Below, piece after piece: positions 1-5,255 of a stretch of DNA of 13,536 nt. The stretch spans positions 1 to 13,536 of the forward strand of contig JAHZGZ010000322.1 in assembly GCA_019420545.1 (NCBI GenBank), read 5' to 3'. Position 1 is the first letter of the stretch. The number at the start of each line of letters is the position of its first letter. This stretch comes from Bacteroidales bacterium. Lineage in GTDB: Bacteria; Bacteroidota; Bacteroidia; Bacteroidales; Muribaculaceae. Made by a program: the position numbers and the translations under genes. The notes beneath the pieces are model-generated. The model was not told the origin of the DNA and made no database searches. It saw only the letters and a list, made by a program, of their open reading frames with translations.

Positions 1-2
1 CT

Positions 3-305
3 GTCGGTACTCTCGATTTCTATGATTTCGATCCCCACAACCGTCGCGCGGGCGTAGGTGTGCTCATCGATCGGGAATGGCAGGGGAAGGGATACGGGCG
101 CCGTATTCTTGAGCTCGGTGCGGATTATGCTGGGCGCTTTATCGGCATGCATCAGCTTTGGGCGATTATCCCTATCGACAATGTGCGCAGCCAGGCTCTT
201 TTCAAGGAGTCGGGTTTCGACATATGCGGGCGTCTCCGCTCATGGCTACGCCGCGACCGTAGCTATATCGACGCGTATGCTTTCCAGCGCCTGTTTGAAT
301 CATGA
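3..305 (+). CDS. GNAT-family N-acetyltransferase, C-terminal part
   Basis: The reading frame is open from the first bases of the window to a TGA at 303-305, so the start lies off the left edge and about 100 residues are visible. The visible part holds the acetyl-CoA-binding signature of GNAT enzymes, EWQGKGYG followed by RRILELGADYA. Next comes a strand and helix with DNVRSQALFKESGF, the usual final 'N..s..ly.k.GF' block. GNAT enzymes move an acetyl group from acetyl-CoA to an amine of a small molecule or protein. The fold resembles SpeG/RimJ-like members, but the substrate cannot be read from this fragment. Its stop codon overlaps the next gene's ATG (ATGA), which suggests translational coupling with the exported peptidase. 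A GTG at 60 is internal and is not taken as the start, because conserved GNAT sequence continues upstream of it. Confidence 0.85.
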   Translation, partial: VGTLDFYDFDPHNRRAGVGVLIDREWQGKGYGRRILELGADYAGRFIGMHQLWAIIPIDNVRSQALFKESGFDICGRLRSWLRRDRSYIDAYAFQRLFES

Positions 306-1240
306 GAATGTTTCGTGAATTTATTGTAATGATGTCGGCTGTCGCCGGATGTGCCTGCACGGCCCTTCCGGCTATGGCTGATGAAGTTGCGGAGTCGCGC
401 ACTGAAGGCACTGCCGGCGACGGCATGGAATGTGTCGGCTGGGCGATACCTCATATATCCGCCGCGCATGTGCGCACCGAGCCCCGCCATGGAGCGGAGA
501 TGTCGACTCAGGCGCTGATGGGCTGGCCTGTCAGGGTGCTTGACCGGTTGCCTGAGGGGTGGAGCCATGTTGAATTGCCTGACGGATACCGGGGATACAT
601 CATTGACAATTCGCTTACGTTCATGCCATCTGACTCTCTTGCGCTTTGGGTGAAGTCTCCGCGCGTCATAGCAACAAATGTTATTCCCGTTATGGCGACG
701 GACGATTCCGGATGTGCGGTTACTGATATTGTGCAGGGCGACATAGCTGTAGCTCTGGCGTGCGACACGCTTAATACGTTTATTGAGCTTCCCGACGGAC
801 GCCGGGCTTTCCTCCAGTCGTCGATGTGTGAAACGGTGGAGACGTGGCGCTGTTCTGTCGCCGACCGGGAGAAGATACTCTCGACGGCGAGTGCCCTCAC
901 CGGGGTGCCGTATCTATGGGGTGGACTTACCGCCAAGGGGATGGACTGCTCGGGCCTGACACGCCTTGCGTATCTGGCCGAAGGAATCATGCTGCCGCGC
1001 GACGCATCGCAACAGGCTCTTGCAGGCGAAGAGATCGACCGCGACTCTGTCGCCCCGGCCGACCTCCTGTTTTTTGCGTCAGAAAAGACCGGACGTATCA
1101 ATCATGTTGCGCTGTATGCGGGCCACGATACAATGATAGAGGCAGCGGGACGTGTCAGGCTTTCTCCTGTACCTTGGCCGCGTGTAGTTCACATACGCCG
1201 GATACTTTTGGAAATTACAGCAGATTTTTCCGCTCGGTGA
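302..1240 (+). CDS. Exported NlpC/P60 cysteine peptidase with SH3-like N-terminal region
   Basis: This 312-residue protein begins with a signal peptide, a hydrophobic stretch at about residues 8-24 with likely cleavage after AMA near residue 26. Residues 45-180 look like two SH3-type bacterial domains (GWSHVELPDGYRGYI, then IELPDGRRAFL). Residues 187-300 are an NlpC/P60 domain with Cys216 in MDCSGL, LPRDASQQ at 231-238, and His268 in INHVALY. The layout resembles YkfC-like gamma-D-glutamyl-diamino acid endopeptidases, which cleave peptidoglycan stem peptides in the periplasm; the exact substrate is inferred. Glu280 sits 12 residues after His268, where Spr and YkfC have a third catalytic His. 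No peptide-recycling genes such as ykfB are visible nearby. The ATG at 302 overlaps the stop of the acetyltransferase gene, and an ATG at 308 is an alternative start. The 3' end overlaps the cupin gene by 26 bp on the other strand. Confidence 0.9.
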   Translation: MRMFREFIVMMSAVAGCACTALPAMADEVAESRTEGTAGDGMECVGWAIPHISAAHVRTEPRHGAEMSTQALMGWPVRVLDRLPEGWSHVELPDGYRGYIIDNSLTFMPSDSLALWVKSPRVIATNVIPVMATDDSGCAVTDIVQGDIAVALACDTLNTFIELPDGRRAFLQSSMCETVETWRCSVADREKILSTASALTGVPYLWGGLTAKGMDCSGLTRLAYLAEGIMLPRDASQQALAGEEIDRDSVAPADLLFFASEKTGRINHVALYAGHDTMIEAAGRVRLSPVPWPRVVHIRRILLEITADFSAR

Positions 1241-1625
1241 TTTCGGCGTCGGTCATTGTGTAGCCGCCGAGGCTTCCTTCTTTTGCCTGGATGCAGATAT
1301 ATGTCATCGGGGTGGTGGAGGTGCACTTCAGATTGCGGTCGCAATTGGTGGCAACACGTATTACCGAGCCTTCAGCTACATCAAATACCTCGTTGTCGAC
1401 CTGGAATCTGCCGGCTCCGGAAAGAATGATATAGTTCTCTTCATTTTCTTTATGGCTGTGGAAGAAGGGAACGGAGGCGTCGGTAGGAAGTGTGCCGAAC
1501 GATATCTCGCATGATGTCGCGCCGGTGGCATCCTTTACAAACTGTTTGCCTTCGAAGGCATGAAGGCTGCCGACTGAGGCGTGGGTGAATTTGGCTCCTG
1601 AATTTATGGTTTTGATTTCGCTCAT
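1215..1625 (-). CDS. Small single-domain cupin protein
   Basis: This 136-residue cytoplasmic protein is a single cupin barrel with no signal peptide. Cupin motif 1 is intact: His56-x-His58-x4-Glu63-x6-Gly70, in HSHKENEENYIILSG. Motif 2 lacks the usual His and has Arg97 in NCDRNLKC, so the metal site, if present, would have two His and one Glu, or another ligand. Four cysteines (39, 95, 101, 111) lie in or near the barrel. Cupins of this size act as isomerases, dioxygenases or ligand-binding proteins, and I cannot assign a reaction. The gene is divergent from an HxlR-family regulator, a common arrangement for a regulator and its target. A promoter is visible at 1717-1748. The ATG at 1623-1625 is the only sensible start. 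The stop lies inside the 3' end of the NlpC/P60 gene, and I see no terminator hairpin between them. Confidence 0.85.
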   Translation of the reverse strand: MSEIKTINSGAKFTHASVGSLHAFEGKQFVKDATGATSCEISFGTLPTDASVPFFHSHKENEENYIILSGAGRFQVDNEVFDVAEGSVIRVATNCDRNLKCTSTTPMTYICIQAKEGSLGGYTMTDAEITERKNLL

Positions 1626-1654
1626 AATTGTATGGATTTAATTTATTGGTGTTA

Positions 1655-1686
1655 TTTGTGGATGTTGTTGCGGAATATTAACTTTG
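1655..1686 (+). promoter_or_regulatory. Bacteroidota-type promoter for the HxlR gene
   Basis: TTTG at 1655-1658 is followed after 20 bases by TAACTTTG at 1679-1686, an exact match to the Bacteroidota -33/-7 consensus (TTTG and TAnnTTTG). Transcription would start near 1690-1693, giving the regulator mRNA a leader of about 105 bases. The start site is inferred from spacing. This promoter points toward the cupin promoter at 1717-1748. Confidence 0.7.
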
Positions 1687-1725
1687 CAACTGAAAGCCGC
1701 TTTTTTTTTGATAGCGCAAAGTTAA
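1678..1725. repeat. Perfect 10-bp inverted repeat spanning both -7 boxes
   Basis: TTAACTTTGC at 1678-1687 and GCAAAGTTAA at 1716-1725 are perfect reverse complements, 28 bp apart. The arms contain the -7 boxes of the two facing promoters, and a run of nine T (1701-1709) lies between them. Part of the symmetry follows from two promoters sharing a consensus, but the match extends beyond TAnnTTTG on both sides. A dimeric HxlR regulator bound here would cover both promoters; that role is inference. Confidence 0.55.
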
Positions 1726-1748
1726 ATTGTATTTTCCAAGTATACAAG
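1717..1748 (-). promoter_or_regulatory. Bacteroidota-type promoter for the cupin gene
   Basis: Read on the minus strand, CTTG (1745-1748) is followed after 20 bases by TAACTTTG (1717-1724). The -7 box is perfect and the -33 box differs from TTTG at one base. The start site would be near 1710-1713, leaving a leader of about 85 bases before the cupin ATG. That transcript would cross the opposing promoter at 1655-1686. Confidence 0.6.
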
Positions 1749-1749
1749 A

Positions 1750-1786
1750 AGTTACCGTATCGTGATCCACTTACTTTCAGGTAACT
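1750..1786. repeat. 7-bp inverted repeat just upstream of the HxlR start
   Basis: AGTTACC at 1750-1756 and GGTAACT at 1780-1786 are perfect reverse complements separated by 23 bases. The right arm ends 10 bases before the ATG at 1797. It could be an operator half-site pair or a weak RNA stem in the regulator leader. The function is unproven. Confidence 0.4.
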
Positions 1787-1796
1787 ATTTTTGATT

Positions 1797-2159
1797 ATGA
1801 ACAGATTGCCGCTTAAAGAAAATTTGAAAAAATATACCGGTATTGATTCTTGCCCGATCAGAAACGTGATCTCACGCTTTTCAGGCAAGTGGTCGATGCT
1901 TGTGTTGTGTGTGCTTGCCGAAAACGAGGTAACACGTTTCAATGAGATAGGGAAAGCCATCCCTGACATCTCTCCGAAAGTGCTTACTGAAACTCTGAAG
2001 AATCTTGAATCGGACGGACTTGTATCCCGTACGCTTTATGCTGAGATTCCTCCAAGGGTCGAGTATGCCTTGACCGATCTTGGCAAGAGCCTTATGCCGT
2101 TGCTTGAGAATCTTGTTGCGTGGGCCCTCGATAATTATTGTCTGATAAAGAAGAAGTAG
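1797..2159 (+). CDS. HxlR-family winged helix-turn-helix transcriptional regulator
   Basis: This 120-residue protein matches the HxlR family over its length. It has an N-terminal Cys19-Pro with the following helix, GKWSMLVLCVL at about 30-40, the DNA-reading helix region SPKVLTETLKNLESDGLVSR at about 59-78, and the wing with PPRVEYALTDLGKSL at about 85-99. HxlR proteins bind DNA as dimers, and many sense electrophiles or oxidants through the conserved N-terminal cysteine (for example HypR and YodB). Cys38 and Cys115 are also present. Sensing of thiol stress here is inference from the family. I chose the ATG at 1797; an in-frame TTG at 1791 would add two residues. The divergent cupin gene is the likely target, with autoregulation probable because the two promoters share the same short DNA. 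Confidence 0.9.
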   Translation: MNRLPLKENLKKYTGIDSCPIRNVISRFSGKWSMLVLCVLAENEVTRFNEIGKAIPDISPKVLTETLKNLESDGLVSRTLYAEIPPRVEYALTDLGKSLMPLLENLVAWALDNYCLIKKK

Positions 2160-2178
2160 CCGGCTCACGCAGCTGTCT

Positions 2179-2279
2179 GGATATAAAAACAGCGTTGTCG
2201 CGTCGCATCCATGGAATTGCTTTTTATCGGCAATCCGTAATGCAACGCGGCAACGCTGTGTGGTGGATATCCGTTTTTT
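2179..2279. terminator. Large bidirectional hairpin between hxlR and pyrD
   Basis: Arms of 20 bases at 2189-2208 and 2240-2259 pair with one G-U wobble and one mismatch around a 31-base loop. The loop carries a smaller ATTGC/GCAAT stem. On the minus strand the stem runs straight into TTTTTAT (from 2183-2189), a good factor-independent terminator for pyrKD. On the plus strand, outer arms GGATAT (2179-2184) and ATATCC (2267-2272) extend the structure and are followed by G and six T (2273-2279), which suits termination of the HxlR transcript. Confidence 0.7.
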
Positions 2280-3183
2280 AGATTATTCCACGGAGTGAAT
2301 TGATGTCGTCGATATTGTGACGCTGGCAGAAGTCATTGATTTCGTCGATAACTTTTACGGTCACTGCGGGGTCGAGGAAGTTGGCGGTACCGATCTCTAC
2401 GGCTGTGGCGCCGGCCATAATAAACTCAAGGGCATCGCGGCCGTTGGTAATGCCTCCGAGGCCGATAACGGGGATATTTACCGCTTTGGCTACCTGCCAT
2501 ACCATCCTTACGGCAACAGGCTTTACAGCAGGGCCTGACAGGCCTCCTGTTACTGTCGACAGATATGGACGCATGCGTTCCACATCAATCGCCATGCCGA
2601 GCAGGGTATTGATCAGCGACACGGAGTCGGCACCTTCAGCTTCTGCCGCACGGGCAATTTCTGTGATGTCGGTTACATTCGGCGAGAGTTTGACGATCAC
2701 GGTGCCGGGATAAGCACGGCGTACGGCGCGCGTTACCTCGGCCGCACCGCTGCATGTGGTTCCGAATGCCATGCCCCCCTGCTTTACGTTGGGGCATGAG
2801 ATATTGATCTCGACGGCAGCGACGCCCGAGAGCGGAGCAAGTTTCTCGCATACGGCGGCATAGTCGGCGGGACATGCTCCCGACACATTGACCATCACAT
2901 TTGTGTCAAGATCCTTGATGCGCGGATATATGTGTTCTATAAAATAATCGACCCCCTTGTTCTGCAACCCGACAGCGTTCAACATCCCTGAGGGAGTCTC
3001 TGTCATGCGCGGATATGGATTGCCTTCACGAGGATTCAGGGTAGTACCTTTGACAATAAATCCTCCCAGACGGTTGAGATCGATGAAATCGGCGAACTCT
3101 TCGCCGTAACCGAATGTGCCTGAAGCTGTCAGTACGGGATTTTTAAGAGACAGGGCACCTATATTTACATTCAGATTAGCCAT
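2278..3183 (-). CDS. pyrD: Dihydroorotate dehydrogenase B, catalytic subunit PyrD (type 1B)
   Basis: This 301-residue FMN-binding TIM barrel oxidises dihydroorotate to orotate, the fourth step of de novo pyrimidine synthesis. Features along the chain are NPVLTASGTFGYG (15-27), FIVKGTT (42-48), TPSGMLNAVGLQNKG (63-77), and the catalytic loop NISCPNVKQGG with Cys130. VKLSPNV follows at 164-170, then the FMN phosphate site, GLGGI and GATAVEIGTANF, toward the C-terminus. A Cys as catalytic base marks class 1 enzymes, and type 1B partners with PyrK to pass electrons to NAD+. PyrK is encoded just upstream, with four bases between stop and start, so the pair is an operon. The length is normal for the family. 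The strong hairpin downstream (2179-2279) ends the transcript. Confidence 0.97.
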   Translation of the reverse strand: MANLNVNIGALSLKNPVLTASGTFGYGEEFADFIDLNRLGGFIVKGTTLNPREGNPYPRMTETPSGMLNAVGLQNKGVDYFIEHIYPRIKDLDTNVMVNVSGACPADYAAVCEKLAPLSGVAAVEINISCPNVKQGGMAFGTTCSGAAEVTRAVRRAYPGTVIVKLSPNVTDITEIARAAEAEGADSVSLINTLLGMAIDVERMRPYLSTVTGGLSGPAVKPVAVRMVWQVAKAVNIPVIGLGGITNGRDALEFIMAGATAVEIGTANFLDPAVTVKVIDEINDFCQRHNIDDINSLRGII

Positions 3184-3187
3184 AATG

Positions 3188-3964
3188 TCAGTCCTCCCAG
3201 GTAAGCTGGTTTATATTGAATACGGGGCCTTCCGTGCATACACATACGTTGCCTTTTACGGTTGGCTCAACACAGCACAAACATGCTCCGAGGCCGCATG
3301 CCATCATGTTTTCGAGAGATACTTCGCAATCGGCGCCGATTCGGCGTGCTTCGCGTGCGACGGCTTTCATCATGGGAAGCGGACCGCAACAGTATATACG
3401 GTCCCATTTATCCGACAGGATGCTGTTGGTGGTCACCACACCGTGTTCGCCTGCCGATCCGTCGTCGGTTGAGATATGCACCTTGCCGATTTTCTCGAAC
3501 TCTTCGAGCTGTAGCAGGTCGGTTTTCGAGCGTGCGCCGAGCAGAAATTCCGGTTCCATGCCAAGGCGTTTGATCTCGCGCCCGAAATAGAGCATCGGTG
3601 CCACACCTACACCGCCACCTGTGAGAAGTACCTTTTCGCCTATGGCCGGCATGGTGAAGCCATGTCCCAACGGTAGTACCAGGTTAAGCGTTTCTCCGGG
3701 GCGTTTGGCCATCATGGCCGCAGTGCCGTCTCCGGCACGCCTTACCAGAAGCCACAATGTACCCTTTTCGCGGTCGACATTGTTTACTGAGATAGGACGG
3801 CGCAGGAACGTACCCTTGGAGTTGTCGACGGCCACTTCTACAAATTGGCCGGGCTGGATCTCGTCGGGAAGCGCGGCATTGACGGGCCGCATGATCAGAA
3901 GCGAATAAAGCGAGTGGATAGGACGGTTATCCACAATCTCGAAGTCAATGATATGTTTTTTCAT
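3188..3964 (-). CDS. pyrK: Dihydroorotate dehydrogenase B, electron transfer subunit PyrK
   Basis: This 258-residue flavin and iron-sulfur protein carries electrons from PyrD's FMN to NAD+. The FAD-binding barrel is at about 5-100, with the RRPIS motif at 55-59. The NAD-binding part is at about 110-210, with LLTGGGVGVAP (113-123) and YCCGPLPMM (191-199). The [2Fe-2S] site is near the C-terminus: Cys223-x4-Cys228-x2-Cys231-x11-Cys243, the expected PyrK spacing. It is the first gene of a two-gene operon with pyrD and has a clear promoter at 4008-4038. The short leader holds an 11-bp direct repeat (3971-4000). The length is typical. No key residue is missing. Confidence 0.96.
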   Translation of the reverse strand: MKKHIIDFEIVDNRPIHSLYSLLIMRPVNAALPDEIQPGQFVEVAVDNSKGTFLRRPISVNNVDREKGTLWLLVRRAGDGTAAMMAKRPGETLNLVLPLGHGFTMPAIGEKVLLTGGGVGVAPMLYFGREIKRLGMEPEFLLGARSKTDLLQLEEFEKIGKVHISTDDGSAGEHGVVTTNSILSDKWDRIYCCGPLPMMKAVAREARRIGADCEVSLENMMACGLGACLCCVEPTVKGNVCVCTEGPVFNINQLTWED

Positions 3965-3970
3965 CTTTTA

Positions 3971-4000
3971 TCGGGACAATTGCGTTATGTCGGGGCAATT
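3971..4000. repeat. Direct repeat in the pyrK leader, 19-bp period
   Basis: TCGGGACAATT at 3971-3981 and TCGGGGCAATT at 3990-4000 match at 10 of 11 positions. They sit between the predicted pyrK start site (near 4001-4004) and the ATG at 3964, so they fill the leader. A regulatory role for pyrimidine control is possible but is only inference from position. Confidence 0.4.
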
Positions 4001-4007
4001 AACACTA

Positions 4008-4038
4008 CAAATTTAGGCAATCTCATAAAAAATGCAAA
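4008..4038 (-). promoter_or_regulatory. Bacteroidota-type promoter for pyrK-pyrD
   Basis: On the minus strand, TTTG (4035-4038), 19 bases, and TAAATTTG (4008-4015) match the -33/-7 consensus exactly. The predicted start near 4001-4004 gives a leader of about 40 bases before the pyrK ATG. Confidence 0.7.
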
Positions 4039-4126
4039 ATAAAACACTGCAAGGAGCCGTTTAACAGGATATATAGTAATTTAGCATAATCGTAAGCGAC
4101 ATTTGCTTACCTTTAAATGCAAAATA
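4030..4126. repeat. 12-bp direct repeat and a short hairpin upstream of tatA
   Basis: AAATGCAAAATA occurs at 4030-4041 and again at 4115-4126. Between the copies, GTAAGC (4092-4097) and GCTTAC (4105-4110) form a perfect six-pair stem with a seven-base loop. The first repeat copy overlaps the -33 box of the pyrK promoter. No convincing plus-strand promoter for tatA is visible here: TACCTTTA at 4108-4115 is close to a -7 box but has no -33 partner. Confidence 0.4.
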
Positions 4127-4139
4127 TATCACACGAATT

Positions 4140-4349
4140 ATGATACCATTGTTTTTTGGAAATATCGGAGCCACCGAGGCTCTTGTCATATTGTTGGTAG
4201 TGCTGCTCCTTTTCGGTGGCAAGAAGATACCCGAACTGATGCATGGCATAGGCAAAGGTGTGGCCGGATTCCGCAAGGGAGTGAATGAAATTGAGAATGA
4301 AATAAAGTCCAAGCCCGATTTCGATCGGGAGAACAATGGCAATGCCTGA
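4140..4349 (+). CDS. tatA: Twin-arginine translocase subunit TatA/TatE family
   Basis: This 69-residue protein has the standard TatA layout: a short periplasmic N-terminus, one membrane helix at about 11-25, the hinge FGGKKIPEL at 25-33, an amphipathic helix at about 34-55, and a charged tail. TatA oligomers form the path through which folded proteins with twin-arginine signal peptides cross the inner membrane, together with the TatC receptor. The tatC gene follows with a 14-base overlap, which points to translational coupling. There is no separate tatB here, so one TatA-type protein may serve both roles, as in minimal TatAC systems. TatA and TatB are hard to tell apart by sequence; the short tail favours TatA. 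Confidence 0.93.
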   Translation: MIPLFFGNIGATEALVILLVVLLLFGGKKIPELMHGIGKGVAGFRKGVNEIENEIKSKPDFDRENNGNA

Positions 4350-5145
4350 GGCCATAGGCTCCAAAGAAAATACAGCTACATTCTGGGATCATCTCGATGA
4401 ACTCAGAGGTGTGGTGTTACGTGGTACGGCTATTACGGCACTGCTTGCGGTAGGTCTATTCGCGGTAATGCCGAAACTTTTTGCCGATACGGTAATGGCT
4501 CCATGCAGGGGCGATTTCATACTTTACCGTGTGTTTGAGTGGCTGACACATGAATTTCCGTTTCTACCGTCATTTTCGTCCGATGGTTGGATGGTCGAGA
4601 TTGTGAATATCAATCTTGCCTCGCAGTTTTTTATCCATATGCAACTTGCATTGCTTGGTGCAGTAGTTATCGCCGTACCGATATGGCTGGGACTGCTCTG
4701 GGGGTTTGTGAGTCCGGGGCTTTATCCCAAAGAGCGCCGTAGCGGTGTGCGTGCTTTATTGTTTGGCGGCTCTCTGTTTTATATGGGGATGGCTCTGGGG
4801 TATTTTGTGGTGTTTCCGCTCACTCTGCGGTTTCTTGCCGATTATCAGTTAAGTCCGGAGGTCGCCAATCAGATAAGTCTGGACTCATATATCGATAATT
4901 TCCTGGGAATGCTCCTTGCTATGGGACTGGTTGGGGAGATCCCTGTAGTGTGTGCGCTTCTCGGACGCATCGGAATACTTACCCGCCGAACATTTTCATA
5001 TTACCGGCGCCACGCGATAGTGGTGCTGCTTATAATTGCCGCTATCATCACACCGACAGGAGATCCTTTCACTCTCAGTGTAGTGTTTATTCCGCTGTTT
5101 CTTCTATGGGAACTTGGCGGACGCCTGTTGCCCAAAGATAAATAA
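4336..5145 (+). CDS. tatC: Sec-independent protein translocase TatC
   Basis: This 269-residue inner-membrane protein recognises twin-arginine signal peptides and organises TatA for export of folded proteins. The cytoplasmic N-terminus carries the family motif FWDHLDELR (16-24), with the conserved Glu in the first signal-binding patch. The first cytoplasmic loop carries SPGLYPKERR (126-135), with the second key Glu at 133. TPTGDP at 240-245 matches the conserved segment before the last helix. About six hydrophobic helices are visible, as expected. Residues 55-95, the first periplasmic loop with RVFEWLTHEFPF, look long. The ATG at 4336 overlaps tatA by 14 bases; the ATG at 4342 is an alternative start two codons in. 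No terminator is obvious before the MFS gene, 110 bases downstream. Confidence 0.96.
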   Translation: MAMPEAIGSKENTATFWDHLDELRGVVLRGTAITALLAVGLFAVMPKLFADTVMAPCRGDFILYRVFEWLTHEFPFLPSFSSDGWMVEIVNINLASQFFIHMQLALLGAVVIAVPIWLGLLWGFVSPGLYPKERRSGVRALLFGGSLFYMGMALGYFVVFPLTLRFLADYQLSPEVANQISLDSYIDNFLGMLLAMGLVGEIPVVCALLGRIGILTRRTFSYYRRHAIVVLLIIAAIITPTGDPFTLSVVFIPLFLLWELGGRLLPKDK

Positions 5146-5255
5146 TGTTAAAAGAATTGACGAGTATTTAACTCTTTCATCCGGGGTTGCATTATTAATA
5201 AAAATGCAGGCCCGTTCTCTATTCATCAGACGGGTTGCGATATCAGGTTATCATT

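Noticed and set aside
508..1101. Long minus-strand open frame (197 codons) inside the NlpC/P60 gene
   Set aside because: It lies wholly antisense to a gene with clear family motifs, its protein shows no recognisable domain, and such shadow frames are expected at this GC content.
1701..1709. Run of nine T as a terminator
   Set aside because: No GC-rich stem precedes it on either strand, and it lies between the two promoters, so it is more likely spacer DNA.
4108..4115. TACCTTTA as the tatA promoter
   Set aside because: The last base is off consensus and nothing like TTTG lies 19-21 bases upstream.
5147..5172. GTTAAA/TTTAAC stem as a tatC terminator
   Set aside because: The stem is only six A-T-rich pairs with a 14-base loop and no following T run.
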